A stretch of DNA of 50,586 bases, taken from contig DCHX01000012.1 in NCBI GenBank assembly GCA_002315685.1, forward strand, positions 1 through 50,586, given 5' to 3'. The notes under the pieces were generated by a model. The model did not search any database and was not told the DNA's origin. It saw only the letters and a list, made by a program, of their open reading frames with translations. The translations under genes were made by a program, and so were the position numbers. The stretch comes from Ruminococcaceae bacterium UBA1741 (lineage in GTDB: Bacteria > Bacillota > Clostridia > Oscillospirales > Acutalibacteraceae). Below, piece by piece: positions 33,252 to 43,341 of the stretch. Numbering within the stretch: the stretch's first letter is position 1; each line of letters opens with the position of its first letter.

Positions 33252-33836
33252 CTATAATGATTTGCTTTCTATTAAGGTCCTTACCTCCTCGGCACCGACA
33301 TTTTTAAGTGCCGAAAAAGGAATTACGGGAACCGATACCGACATTTCACTTAAAATATCATTCATATTTTGAAGATTTTTTTGAAATTCGGTTTTATTGA
33401 GCTTGTCGCATTTTGTAAGGACAACCGCAAAAGGAATTTCGGCATCCTTTAAGAATTCAAGCATTGAAATATCAAATTCGGACGGGTTATGCCTCATATC
33501 AACAAGCTGTAAAACAAGAGTTATGTTTCTACCGCTTCCGAAATAAGCCTCCATTAAGTCCGCCCAACGCTCTTTCTCCGCAAAGTTCACCTTTGCATAG
33601 CCGTAGCCCGGCAGGTCAACAAGTCTTATATTGTCAACCTTGTAAAAATTCACGGTAACGGTTTTGCCGGGTGTAGAGCTTACTCTTGCAATTGCCTTTC
33701 GTCCGAGCACCTTATTTATAAGGGATGATTTTCCGACATTTGAGCGTCCCGAAAAGCAAATTTCGGGTAAATCGGAGGGCGGCAACTGTTCAGCCGTGCC
33801 GAAAGCCGCCTCAAAAACCGCGTTGTTTAAGTTCAT
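33252..33836 (-). CDS. ysxC: Ribosome-biogenesis GTPase YsxC/EngB
   Basis: A 194-residue TrmE-Era-EngA-like GTPase needed for 50S assembly. G1 is GRSNVGKSS, G3 DLPGYGYAKV and G4 TKCDKLN. I start at the ATG at 33836, seven bases from AAAGGG; a second ATG two codons upstream is too close to that site. The start overlaps the last bases of lon. The lon-ysxC order is common in Firmicutes. Confidence 0.95.
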   Translation of the reverse strand: MNLNNAVFEAAFGTAEQLPPSDLPEICFSGRSNVGKSSLINKVLGRKAIARVSSTPGKTVTVNFYKVDNIRLVDLPGYGYAKVNFAEKERWADLMEAYFGSGRNITLVLQLVDMRHNPSEFDISMLEFLKDAEIPFAVVLTKCDKLNKTEFQKNLQNMNDILSEMSVSVPVIPFSALKNVGAEEVRTLIESKSL

Positions 33837-36232
33837 TTGCATACCCTTTCAGATTTGTTATTACCGATACCGTTAGTGCAAAATTGCGAATTTTCCGTAA
33901 TCTCGCAAGGGACTAACGCACCGCTTATTACATCTTCAACATAAGATACGGGAACAAATACAAGATTATCCCTTACGGTTTTATCAACATCGTCAATATC
34001 GGGGATATTATCTTTTGGGATAAATACGGTTTTTACTCCGCCCGTATATGCCGCCATTGCCTTTTCTTTAAGACCGCCTATCGGCAAAACTCTGCCCCTT
34101 ATTGTAATTTCGCCCGTCATAGCAATATCTCTTTTTACCTCTCTGCCCGTAAGAGCAGATACAAGTGCGGTAGTAATGGTAACACCCGCAGAAGGTCCGT
34201 CCTTAGGAACGGCGGACTCGGTAGCGTGAATATGAATATCTCGGTTTTTATAGAAATCGGGGTCAATTCCGTACTTTCGGGCATTCGCTCTTACAAAGGT
34301 AACCGCCGCTCTTGCGGATTCCTTCATAACATCCCCTAAATTACCCGTAAGCTCAACCTTACCGCTGCCGTCTAATACGGCAACTTCAAGCTGCATTATT
34401 TCTCCGCCGACTCTTGTCCAAGCAAGTCCGTTAATAATGCCTACCTCGTCATTTGAAAGAATTACCTCGGGCTTATACTTATGCTTTCCCAAAAGCTCGG
34501 TTAAATCGCTTTCTTTAACGGTAACCGAAGTTTCCTCTTTCGAGGCTATCTTCTTTGCAACCTTTGCGCAAAGCGAAGCTATCGTGCGTTCAAGCTTTCT
34601 CACACCTGCTTCACGGGTATAATAATCAATTACGCCGTACAAAGCGCCGTCTGTAATACGGCAAATTTTTCCGTTTAGTGCATGACGGCTTATTTGTTTT
34701 TTAAGTAAATGCTTTTTAGCGATATTAAACTTTTCTTCTCTTGTGTATCCGTCAAGCTCAATAAGCTCCATTCTGTCAAGCAACGGCTCGGGGATAGTAT
34801 CAACCGAGTTTGCGGTGGTAATAAATACCGCTTTGCTTAAATCGTAGGGGATTTCAAGGAAGTTATCGCAGAACTTACAGTTTTGTTCGGGGTCTAACAC
34901 TTCAAGCAAAGCCGAAGCGGGGTCCCCCTTATAATCACTTGCAAGCTTGTCGATTTCGTCAAATAATATAAGCGGATTAGAGGTTTCGGAAAGCTTAATT
35001 GCGTTAATAACCCTACCGCACATTGAACCGATATAGGTTTTTCTGTGTCCTCTTATTTCGGCTTCGTCGTGCATACCGCCAAGTGAAATGCGCTGGAATT
35101 TTCTTCCCATACATTCGGCGATACTCTTACCGATAGAGGTTTTGCCGACACCGGGAGGGCCTACAAGACAAATAATTTGTCCCGTAATATCGGGGGATAA
35201 GGCATAAACCGAAAGCATTTCGTAAATTCGGTCCTTAACCTTTTGCATTCCGTAAAAGTCCCTATCTAAAATCTTTTCGGCATTTTTAATATCTACTTTT
35301 GTATCGGTTAAATTATTCCACGGAAGCGAAAGACACAAGTCTATCCAACCCCGTACAACCGTACCCTCGTGAGAGCCTTGGGGCATTTTGGCAAGCTTGT
35401 TTATTTCGGTTATTATTTTATCCTTAACGGCTTCGTCGGCATTCAGCTTTTCGACTGAATCAAAATAGTTGTTTATTTCGTCTGCACTGTCATCGCCGTA
35501 AAGCTCATCGCTTATTACCCGCATTTGCTCTTTTAGGTAGTATTCTTTTTGATTTTCGTCTATATTTCTTCTTGTTGCCTCAACGATTTTGTTGTCGATT
35601 TTGCAAATTTCTCTTTCCTTTGACAAAAGCTCCAACACTATTTTCGCACGGCTTATAGGAGATAACTGCTCCAAAATATACTGTTTATCGTCAAACGGTG
35701 CATTGATATTAAAAGCAATATAATCGCCCAAAAACGAAACATTCATATTTGAAAGAACGGTTTTTACCATATCGGGAGGCATCGCGGGAGAGACCTCGGT
35801 GTATCTTAAAAACTCGTTATGTATTCTTCTTGCTAATGTTTCGATATAAACAGGTCGGTTTTTAATTTCGCTGTCGCTAAGCTCTTCAACCTTTGAAATA
35901 TAGTAAACTCCGTTATCGAAAAAGGAAGAATGTTTCGCACGGGAAATGCCTTGAAGCATAACCTTAACTTCGTTTCCTACCTTTAATACCTGTTTTACCT
36001 TACAAAGACAACCCACCGGGTAAACATCACGCTCATTCGGTTTTTCCACCGAAATATCCCGCTGTGTAACGGCGTAAATCGGCATATCGGTTTCAACGGC
36101 GGTATTCACAGCCTTAATTGATTTAGGTCTGCCTATGTCAACGGTAAGTATCATACCCGGAAATGCGACAAGTCCCCTTAAAGTCAGCACGGGGTATGTA
36201 TCAACTAATTTTTTATGGTCTAATATCGGCAT
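33833..36232 (-). CDS. lon: ATP-dependent Lon protease
   Basis: A 799-residue Lon. It has an N-terminal substrate-binding domain (PVLTLRGLVAFPGM), an AAA+ module with Walker A GPPGVGKTS, and a C-terminal peptidase with the Ser-Lys dyad (PKDGPSAG and GGLKEKAMAA). It degrades damaged and regulatory proteins in the cytoplasm. Length is normal. Confidence 0.96.
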   Translation of the reverse strand: MPILDHKKLVDTYPVLTLRGLVAFPGMILTVDIGRPKSIKAVNTAVETDMPIYAVTQRDISVEKPNERDVYPVGCLCKVKQVLKVGNEVKVMLQGISRAKHSSFFDNGVYYISKVEELSDSEIKNRPVYIETLARRIHNEFLRYTEVSPAMPPDMVKTVLSNMNVSFLGDYIAFNINAPFDDKQYILEQLSPISRAKIVLELLSKEREICKIDNKIVEATRRNIDENQKEYYLKEQMRVISDELYGDDSADEINNYFDSVEKLNADEAVKDKIITEINKLAKMPQGSHEGTVVRGWIDLCLSLPWNNLTDTKVDIKNAEKILDRDFYGMQKVKDRIYEMLSVYALSPDITGQIICLVGPPGVGKTSIGKSIAECMGRKFQRISLGGMHDEAEIRGHRKTYIGSMCGRVINAIKLSETSNPLILFDEIDKLASDYKGDPASALLEVLDPEQNCKFCDNFLEIPYDLSKAVFITTANSVDTIPEPLLDRMELIELDGYTREEKFNIAKKHLLKKQISRHALNGKICRITDGALYGVIDYYTREAGVRKLERTIASLCAKVAKKIASKEETSVTVKESDLTELLGKHKYKPEVILSNDEVGIINGLAWTRVGGEIMQLEVAVLDGSGKVELTGNLGDVMKESARAAVTFVRANARKYGIDPDFYKNRDIHIHATESAVPKDGPSAGVTITTALVSALTGREVKRDIAMTGEITIRGRVLPIGGLKEKAMAAYTGGVKTVFIPKDNIPDIDDVDKTVRDNLVFVPVSYVEDVISGALVPCEITENSQFCTNGIGNNKSERVCK

Positions 36233-36262
36233 ATCAATTTTCCTTAAACATTAAAATTAAAG

Positions 36263-37717
36263 TTATTTGTCTTCGCCCTTGTCGGAAAGCTTGTTGAGCA
36301 AATCGTTTCTCAAATTCCAAAGGTCTTCGGACAAATCAACATAATAGTTATGAGGCTTTTCAAATCTCTTAACCTCGTCCCACAAAGAATCAACCGCTTC
36401 TTCTCTATACTCGGAAATCTCTTTAAGTGTCGGAGATTCGTAAACCTGCTTTCCGTTCTCAAAAATCTTGACTTGAAGCTTTTTGGCAACAAAATCGGTA
36501 ACGGTTTTTCTTTTCCAAGTATAAGTCGGGTCGAAAATTTCGTACGGCTCGGTACTGTCAATCTTTTCGTAATTAAGGGTAACAACATCGGCAATAGCCT
36601 TGCCCGTTTCCCTATCGTAAAGTCGCCACGGAATTTTAACACCGGGAAGTGTGATTTTAGCAATATTTTCGCTTACCTTTATTTTAGGTGTTACAACACC
36701 GTCATTTTCGGTAGCCGAAAGCTTATAAACACCGCCGAACACCGCCTCGCTCGAAGCGGTAATAAGGCGTTCGCCTACACCGTAGCTGTCAACCTTAGCA
36801 CCTTGGAAAATCATATCACGGATAAGATATTCGTCTAATGAGTTTGAAACACAAATCTTACAGTCGGGATAACCCGCATCATCAAGAATTTTTCTTGCTT
36901 TTTTAGAAATGTAGGTAATATCGCCCGAGTCAATTCTAATACCGAGCGGACGCTTGCCGAGCGGCTTTAAGACCTCGTCAAAAACCTTAATGGCATTGGG
37001 AAGTCCCGAATGAATAACATTATAGGTATCAACAAGCAACAAACAACTGTCGGGGTATCTTTCGGCATAAGCCTTAAACGCCTCATATTCGCTTTCAAAA
37101 AGCTGAACCCAGCTATGAGCCATAGTACCCGAAGCCTTAACACCGTAATCCTTTGCGGTTTTAATGTCGGATGTGCCGACACAACCGCCGATTATTGCCG
37201 CACGGGCACCGTAGTAAGCCGCATCGGCACCCTGCGCCCTACGAGCGCCGAATTCCATAACGGGCCTACCCTCAGCCGCAGTTACGATTCTATTTGTTTT
37301 AGTGGCGATAAGCGACTGATGATTAACGGTCAAAAGCAACATAGTTTCAATCATCATAGCTTGCATAGCGGGGCCTTTAACAGTTACAATAGGCTCTTGC
37401 GGAAAAATAGGTGTTCCCTCGGGCACCGCCCAAACATCGCAGGTAAACTTAAAGTTTCTTAAATAATCAATAAATTCTTCGGAGAACAAATTAAGTCCCT
37501 TTAAGTAGGTAATATCATCATCATCAAATTTCAAGTTATTCAGATATTCGATTAACTGCTCAATACCCGCCATAATGGCAAAACCGCCGTTATCGGGCAC
37601 TCTTCTGAAAAACATATCGAAATAAGTAACGGTGTCCCTTAAATCGCTTTCAAAAATGCCGTTAGCCATCGTAAGCTCATAAAGGTCCATTATCATTGTA
37701 AGATTTCTTGTATCCAT
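36263..37717 (-). CDS. pncB: Nicotinate phosphoribosyltransferase
   Basis: A 484-residue enzyme of NAD salvage that joins nicotinate and PRPP. It starts MDTRNLTMIMDLYELTMANG and contains EFGARRAQG, SGTMAHSW and the phosphate-binding GIRIDSGD. It belongs to the longer Gram-positive type. AAAGGAAG precedes its ATG. Confidence 0.95.
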   Translation of the reverse strand: MDTRNLTMIMDLYELTMANGIFESDLRDTVTYFDMFFRRVPDNGGFAIMAGIEQLIEYLNNLKFDDDDITYLKGLNLFSEEFIDYLRNFKFTCDVWAVPEGTPIFPQEPIVTVKGPAMQAMMIETMLLLTVNHQSLIATKTNRIVTAAEGRPVMEFGARRAQGADAAYYGARAAIIGGCVGTSDIKTAKDYGVKASGTMAHSWVQLFESEYEAFKAYAERYPDSCLLLVDTYNVIHSGLPNAIKVFDEVLKPLGKRPLGIRIDSGDITYISKKARKILDDAGYPDCKICVSNSLDEYLIRDMIFQGAKVDSYGVGERLITASSEAVFGGVYKLSATENDGVVTPKIKVSENIAKITLPGVKIPWRLYDRETGKAIADVVTLNYEKIDSTEPYEIFDPTYTWKRKTVTDFVAKKLQVKIFENGKQVYESPTLKEISEYREEAVDSLWDEVKRFEKPHNYYVDLSEDLWNLRNDLLNKLSDKGEDK

Positions 37718-37729
37718 AATGCTCTTCCT

Positions 37730-39421
37730 TTACATTTTTTCGGGTGCGGTAATTTTAAGCATATCAAGAACATTCTTAATAACCGTAGCAGTATCCTTAC
37801 AAAGCATAATTCTTGCGAACATCAAGCCTTCATTTGTGTCCTTAACCCTGCAAGAAGCATAGAATTTATGGAATTTTGTCGCAAGCTCAACCGCATAATG
37901 CGTAATTCTTGCGGGGTCGTAAGTCTTTGCCGACTGGATGATTTCATTTGTAAACGAGGACAAATATTGAATTAAATCTCTTTCTTCACTTGCCGAAAGA
38001 AGTTTAAGCTCATCGCTTGTTGCGTTTCTGATAACAGTGCCCTCTGCTTCAAGGTTTCTTATGATACTGCAAATTCTCGCATAGGCATACTGAACATAAT
38101 AAACGGGGTTACTGCTTGACTCGCTGACAGCCAAATCCAAATCAAAATCGAAATGGCTGTTCGGCTCACGAAGATTAAAGAAAAATCTTGCCGCATCAAT
38201 AGGCACTTCGTCCAAAAGTGTTACAAGCGTAATCGCTTTGCCCGAACGCTTTGAAGCCTTAATAACCTCTCCGTTGCGGACAAGCCGTACCATCTGCATT
38301 AAAACCGCATCAAGCTTATTTGCATCTACGCCGAGAGCGGTAAGAGCCGCTTTAAGACGGGGCACATAGCCGTGGTGGTCGGCACCTAAAATATCAATAG
38401 CCTTATCGAACTTTCTTGTTACAAGCTTGTTATAGTGGTAAGCAATATCGGGTACAACATAGGTGGGAAAACCGTTTGCACGAACTAAAACGAAATCCTT
38501 ATCACAGCCGAATTCGGTTGCCTTAAACCATAAAGCACCCTCTTCTTCGTAAGTATAACCGCTCTCTTTAAGAAGCTCTACTATCTTCATAGCCTCTCCG
38601 CTTTCGTGAAGTGAGCTTTCCTTAAACCAAGTATTATATTCGATTCTATATTTCAAAAGGTCGGTTTTAAGTCCATCAATATTTTTAGGAAGTGCAAAGT
38701 CAACAAGCGCTTTCTTGCGGTCTTGCTCGGAAGCGTTAATATAACTATCGCCGAACTTATCGGCAAACGCCTTTGCGTGATTTATAATGTCCTCGCCGTG
38801 ATATGAATCCTCGGGCATTTCTTCGCTGTCGCCGAACAACTGACGGTATCTTATATCAAGCGATAATGCAAACTTGTTTATTTGGTTTCCCGCATCATTG
38901 ATATAAAATTCTCTTTCGGTATAATATCCCGCCCATTTAAGCACCTCCGCAAGACAGTCGCCGAGGGCACCGCCACGGGCATTACCGATATGCATAGGGC
39001 CGGTAGGATTTGCCGAAACAAATTCAACTAATACCCTTTTGTTTTCTCCGTAATTGCTCTTGCCGTAATTTTCTCCCTTTTCGTTTATGTCAAGAAGAAT
39101 ATCGGCATAATATTTTTCGTTAAGGAAGAAGTTTATAAATCCCGGTCCCGCAATTTCGAGTCGGTCGATATAGCTATCGGTCAAATTTACATTATCAACT
39201 ATTTTTTCGGCAATAGCACGGGGATTAGAGCGCAAAGCCTTTGCCCAAACAAGCGCCGAGTTTACCGCATAGTCGCCGTGTTCACGGTTAGCGGGAGTTT
39301 CAACGGTAAAATCGGGCAACTCCCCCTCAAAGACAAAATCGCCGTTATTTAACAGCTTTGTTGCCGAATCCTTAATAATTGTTACTATTTGTTCTTTTGC
39401 TTTTGTTACAAGTACTGACAT
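37730..39421 (-). CDS. argS: Arginyl-tRNA synthetase
   Basis: A 563-residue class I synthetase. The HIGH-type motif is HIGNARGG in ANPTGPMHIGN. The KMSKS region is degenerate, as is common for ArgRS (VIKASKRSGKA). The N-terminal Add1 domain and the C-terminal DALR anticodon domain are both present. GAGG precedes its ATG. It follows the DUF1934 gene by two bases. Confidence 0.96.
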   Translation of the reverse strand: MSVLVTKAKEQIVTIIKDSATKLLNNGDFVFEGELPDFTVETPANREHGDYAVNSALVWAKALRSNPRAIAEKIVDNVNLTDSYIDRLEIAGPGFINFFLNEKYYADILLDINEKGENYGKSNYGENKRVLVEFVSANPTGPMHIGNARGGALGDCLAEVLKWAGYYTEREFYINDAGNQINKFALSLDIRYRQLFGDSEEMPEDSYHGEDIINHAKAFADKFGDSYINASEQDRKKALVDFALPKNIDGLKTDLLKYRIEYNTWFKESSLHESGEAMKIVELLKESGYTYEEEGALWFKATEFGCDKDFVLVRANGFPTYVVPDIAYHYNKLVTRKFDKAIDILGADHHGYVPRLKAALTALGVDANKLDAVLMQMVRLVRNGEVIKASKRSGKAITLVTLLDEVPIDAARFFFNLREPNSHFDFDLDLAVSESSSNPVYYVQYAYARICSIIRNLEAEGTVIRNATSDELKLLSASEERDLIQYLSSFTNEIIQSAKTYDPARITHYAVELATKFHKFYASCRVKDTNEGLMFARIMLCKDTATVIKNVLDMLKITAPEKM

Positions 39422-39423
39422 TT

Positions 39424-39843
39424 CTAAACCTCTTTTATTGTTATTTCTACTTCGTTACGGCTTATCAACCTCATATTTGTATCAATGGTATAAACCATTT
39501 TTACTTTTGCGCCGTTTTCGTTTATTTCTTTTTCTACCTTTTCGCCGTATATTCCTATTACAAGGTCGCCCTGCGGTGTAGAGTAAAAGCAGTTATTTCT
39601 TTCGTTCTCTTTTATTACAAGTCTTGACGACATTCCGCCGTTTCGATTTAACACCACCGTACCGTCATCCTGTAAAACAAGTTCGGACATAGTTTGCTTT
39701 TCGCCTATCAGTTCGCCCTCTTGGTATTTCGCCGTAAAGCCTAAATTGTTTTTTTCAAATGTCCCTTCGCTAACAAACTCAATAACATCCGAGTCGTTAT
39801 CGACCGTTTGGACACCCTTAATTTTTATCAACACATTTTTCAT
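39424..39843 (-). CDS. DUF1934 beta-barrel protein
   Basis: A 139-residue predicted calycin-like beta barrel of the YwiB/DUF1934 family, with alternating beta strands and the typical TIDTNMRLISRNEVEI end. It commonly precedes argS in Firmicutes, as here. Its function is unknown. It abuts murI and has no clear Shine-Dalgarno, so it probably relies on coupling. Confidence 0.8.
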   Translation of the reverse strand: MKNVLIKIKGVQTVDNDSDVIEFVSEGTFEKNNLGFTAKYQEGELIGEKQTMSELVLQDDGTVVLNRNGGMSSRLVIKENERNNCFYSTPQGDLVIGIYGEKVEKEINENGAKVKMVYTIDTNMRLISRNEVEITIKEV

Positions 39844-40650
39844 TTAACTTAAATCTACCGTTTCCACACAAAGCTCATCAATCTTTTCGCCTAAAAGCAC
39901 CGAAGCGGTTTTTGAAAACGAGGCACCCTTATCGCTTACATAAAACTTATGGCTTCCGCCGTTGCCGTTGCCGATACCGTTATCCTCTATCAGTTTTTTT
40001 ACGGCTCTTGCGGTTGAAACACCCATATTGATAAGAGTTACATTTTCGCCCAACACCTTTGCAATAGCATCGCTTAAAACGGGAAAATGCGTACACCCTA
40101 AAATCACAGTATCAACACCGTTTTTTATAAAAACATCGGTGTATCGTTTAACGGCTTCCGAAACCATTGTGTCATCTTTATCCGTAAAGCCTTCTTCTAC
40201 TAACGGCACCAAAAGGGTTCCGCTGACTTCGGTTACCTCGGCTTCGGGCAAAAGTTCGAGGATTTTCTTCTTATGCGCACCGCTTTTAATTGTAGCGGCA
40301 GTAGCAAGAATACCGATTTTTTTGTTTTTAGTAGCCGATACCGCATCAATAACCGAGTGGGAAATAACCTCAATAAACGGAACGGGCAGTTTTTTTGAAA
40401 CATCCCCCGCCACCGAAGACACCGTACCGCAGGCGGCAACTATAAGCTTTACATTTTTTGAAAGCAAAAAGCTTTCGTCCTGCCTTGTATATTTCTTAAT
40501 GGTTTCGGGGCTTTTTGTACCGTAAGGAACACGTCCCGTATCTCCGAAATAAACAATATCCTCATAAGGCAGTAATTTAATTATCTCTTTTGCAACTGTA
40601 AGTCCGCCGAGCCCGGAATCAAAAACTCCTATCGCTCTTGAATTGTTCAT
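39844..40650 (-). CDS. murI: Glutamate racemase
   Basis: A 268-residue cofactor-independent racemase providing D-glutamate for peptidoglycan. It starts with IGVFDSGLGGLTVAKE; the catalytic cysteines lie in AACGTVSS and GCTHFP. AAAGGG is 12 bases from the ATG at 40650. A GTG directly behind that site is open in frame, but has no spacing. It is the first gene of a long leftward series and has its own promoter. Confidence 0.95.
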   Translation of the reverse strand: MNNSRAIGVFDSGLGGLTVAKEIIKLLPYEDIVYFGDTGRVPYGTKSPETIKKYTRQDESFLLSKNVKLIVAACGTVSSVAGDVSKKLPVPFIEVISHSVIDAVSATKNKKIGILATAATIKSGAHKKKILELLPEAEVTEVSGTLLVPLVEEGFTDKDDTMVSEAVKRYTDVFIKNGVDTVILGCTHFPVLSDAIAKVLGENVTLINMGVSTARAVKKLIEDNGIGNGNGGSHKFYVSDKGASFSKTASVLLGEKIDELCVETVDLS

Positions 40651-40709
40651 AATAGGCAGCACCCTTTTATAAATATAATATATCTATATAATACATAAGA
40701 ATTCATATT

Positions 40710-40738
40710 ATCATAACACGAATCGGCACATTTATCAA
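40710..40738 (-). promoter_or_regulatory. murI promoter
   Basis: TTGATA (40733-40738) and TATGAT (40710-40715) on the minus strand are 17 bases apart. It is the only strong promoter I see between here and the T-box operon, so it may serve a series of some 20 genes. Confidence 0.7.
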
Positions 40739-40767
40739 CCATTTTTAGCAATTTTGAAAATAAAAAC

Positions 40768-40824
40768 AAATTCTCAAAGCAAATGCAACAACAGAGTTTT
40801 ATGTTACATTCACTTTGAGAATTT
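40768..40824 (-). terminator. Terminator of the purA-to-TIM-barrel operon
   Basis: AAATTCTCAAAG (40768-40779) and CTTTGAGAATTT (40813-40824) form a perfect 12-bp stem with further pairing inside (AATG/CATT, AACA/TGTT). On the minus strand it is followed by GTTTTTATTTT. It separates the upstream unit from the murI promoter. Confidence 0.8.
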
Positions 40825-40847
40825 ACAAAATTATTAAAATTTGGATT

Positions 40848-41636
40848 TTATAAAATTTGACATCTTAATTTTTCGAGGTAATCATAAGAGGAAAAAATAT
40901 CCCCATAGTCCTTATAGGCATCCCTATAAACCTCAATCACGGCATTGTTTTTGTAGTCAATTTGCTTTAATTCTTTGAAAAAAGCCGAATAGTCGAAGGT
41001 GCCGTTTCCGGGCAAAAGACAGTCTTTTTCTTGGTTATTATCGCTTATATGAATATGCTTTATGCTGTCCCCTAAAATCTTTATCGCATCAAAAGGAGAA
41101 TAACCCCCTCTTATACATTGTTTAATATCAAGACAAAATCTCGCATCGTTTTTAAGCTTTTGCTTAATAAATTTAAGAAAATCAATGTTTCCCGCACGGT
41201 ATTTCGCAACATTTTCCTGCAAAAGTATTCCGCCGTTTTCCGCTACGGCTTCCCCTATTTCAACAAACCTTTCGCAATATTCGTCATCATCAAGTATTCC
41301 GTTCGGCTTTCCGCCGTGTAAAATAACATACTCGGCGCCCAAAATACCGCAAATCTCGCCGTATCTCCTGAAAAAATCCAAGCCCTCGATTTTTCTTCTG
41401 TCGTAAGCCGAAAAAAGCCTAAACGACTCGGCAAGAGACATTGTCGGGTGGATAGAAAGTATTTTCGTTCCGTAACAGTCTTTTATTTGCTTTAATTCCT
41501 TTACAAAGCCGTTTTCCAACTCGCAGTCCGCATTAAAGAATATTTCCGTGCAGTCGGCATTGCTTTTGCATACCTCTAACAGCGATTTTTCGGTTTCGAG
41601 CGGATAAAAGCAAGAGGTTGAAATTCCGATTTTCAT
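40848..41636 (-). CDS. Sugar-phosphate isomerase/epimerase-family TIM-barrel protein
   Basis: A 262-residue AP-endonuclease-2-like TIM barrel. Candidate metal ligands are visible: the Glu in ILLQENVAKY, the Asp in FCLDIKQ, His and Asp in IKHIHISDN, and the Glu in AVIEVYRD. This favours an active isomerase, epimerase or endonuclease, but the substrate cannot be told. It ends the purA operon and has AGGAG before its ATG. Confidence 0.75.
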   Translation of the reverse strand: MKIGISTSCFYPLETEKSLLEVCKSNADCTEIFFNADCELENGFVKELKQIKDCYGTKILSIHPTMSLAESFRLFSAYDRRKIEGLDFFRRYGEICGILGAEYVILHGGKPNGILDDDEYCERFVEIGEAVAENGGILLQENVAKYRAGNIDFLKFIKQKLKNDARFCLDIKQCIRGGYSPFDAIKILGDSIKHIHISDNNQEKDCLLPGNGTFDYSAFFKELKQIDYKNNAVIEVYRDAYKDYGDIFSSYDYLEKLRCQIL

Positions 41637-41644
41637 ATTATCTC

Positions 41645-43339
41645 CTACGGTGTTACAAATAAGGTTTTATTTGCAGTATAAATAACCATTCCGGGCTTTG
41701 CACCCGATGGCTTTTTTACATTTTTAATTTGGGTATAATCGACAGGCACCTTTGACGAATCGGATGCTTTTGAATTTTTTGCCGCTAATGTGGCAGCAAA
41801 AACAAGTGTTTCATCACTTACATCTTTTCCGCCCGAAAACAATACAATATGGGAGCCGTGTATATTTTTGGTATGGAACCACAAATCGTTTTTCGAGGCA
41901 AGTTTCAAAGTGATATAATCGTTTTGAAGATTGTTTTTTCCTACGATTATTCTATATCCCTCTTTGCTTGTGTATTCCTTATATGAAGAATTTTTAGATT
42001 TTGATTTTTCGGCGCTGTTTTTACTTATAAAACCGCCTATGCGAAGTTCTTCTTTGATTTCTCTCAAATCGGCAACGCTTTCGCATCTTGAAAGACTGTC
42101 AAGCACAGATTCCAAATACTCAATTTCTTTTTTGTCCTGAATAATAAAATCGCCCAGCGCACCCGCCGCAACATTTTTCTTTTTGTATTCTTTGAAATAT
42201 TTTGCCGCATTGTTGGCACCGCTTAAAGCAGGGTCAAGCTTTATTTCGATTTCCGATAGGTTTTCATCATAATAATTCTTAACAACTATGCTTCTTTGCC
42301 CTGCCTTGATTGCACCTAAATTTGCCTTAATAAGCTCTCCGCAAATCCGAAGATTATCCCTTGATTCACATTCTTTAAGTTCGTTTTGCCTATTAGCTAA
42401 TCGCTTATTTGCTCTTGATATTAGGTTGGAAACGGTTTTTGTAACCTCTCCCGTTACACGGCTTCTGACAGACACCCTTTCCCGTTCAAGATAGTAGGCA
42501 TCTAAAAGCTCGGAAAAGCTATTAAAGGTCTTTTTTGTATATAATTCGCCGTATTGCGAAATATCGGTATAACAAAATTCAGACGGTTTTTCGCCGTCAA
42601 GCAACATAAACGGAATATCATTTTTTTCTTTAAGTATATCAATTTGCTCTGCAACACGGGAAAAATCACTGATTTCATTCGGGGTTTTATCAAAAAGCTT
42701 CGATTTATATGAGATTTCCCTTGCAACTATCGGAGACATTCCGCCTATTGCCGAAAGAATTGCCTTTGATAACGGCAGTTCTTTGTTCCCGTTTATCTTT
42801 TCTATAAGCCTATTTGTATCGGTTAAATACAGGTCGCACTTGTCTTGCGGTTCGGGCAATGTGTAGGTAGCGCCCGGTTGAATTAAACGGGCATCACTCG
42901 AAATATCGCTTCTTCTTATTGCATCAATGATTTTTTCGTTTTCATCTACTAAAACAATATTGCTCTTATTCCCTATCAATTCGCAAACTATTTTGTTTGT
43001 TATTCTATCGCCGAGCTCATTGGTAGCCGAAAATGTAAAAATAATAATTCTTTCAAATCCGATTTGATTAACACCTATAAGCCGAGCCGCCGAAAAATAT
43101 TTTCTTGCAAGCATACAAAACATAGGTGGTTTTTCGGGGTTTTCAAGCTTCATTTCGGTAAAATGCACCCTTTGCATACCGCTTTTAACCGACAATAAAA
43201 GTCGCTTTACAAACCCCTTTTTTCTTAAAACCAAACAAAGCTCACTGCTTGACGGTTGATATATTTTATCAATATGAGCATCAACGGCAATATTAAGTTC
43301 GTTTGCAATTTTTCCGGTAAATATGCCGTCAAATGCCAT
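41645..43339 (-). CDS. rqcH: Ribosome quality-control protein RqcH (NFACT)
   Basis: A 564-residue Rqc2/NEMF homologue that binds stalled 50S subunits and directs C-terminal alanine tailing. It has the N-terminal NFACT-N domain (FDGIFTGKIANEL), a coiled-coil middle (about 270-420) and the C-terminal NFACT-R domain (DLWFHTKNIHGSHIVL). Old annotations call it fibronectin-binding protein. It follows trmK by two bases. Confidence 0.92.
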   Translation of the reverse strand: MAFDGIFTGKIANELNIAVDAHIDKIYQPSSSELCLVLRKKGFVKRLLLSVKSGMQRVHFTEMKLENPEKPPMFCMLARKYFSAARLIGVNQIGFERIIIFTFSATNELGDRITNKIVCELIGNKSNIVLVDENEKIIDAIRRSDISSDARLIQPGATYTLPEPQDKCDLYLTDTNRLIEKINGNKELPLSKAILSAIGGMSPIVAREISYKSKLFDKTPNEISDFSRVAEQIDILKEKNDIPFMLLDGEKPSEFCYTDISQYGELYTKKTFNSFSELLDAYYLERERVSVRSRVTGEVTKTVSNLISRANKRLANRQNELKECESRDNLRICGELIKANLGAIKAGQRSIVVKNYYDENLSEIEIKLDPALSGANNAAKYFKEYKKKNVAAGALGDFIIQDKKEIEYLESVLDSLSRCESVADLREIKEELRIGGFISKNSAEKSKSKNSSYKEYTSKEGYRIIVGKNNLQNDYITLKLASKNDLWFHTKNIHGSHIVLFSGGKDVSDETLVFAATLAAKNSKASDSSKVPVDYTQIKNVKKPSGAKPGMVIYTANKTLFVTP

Positions 43340-43341
43340 TA

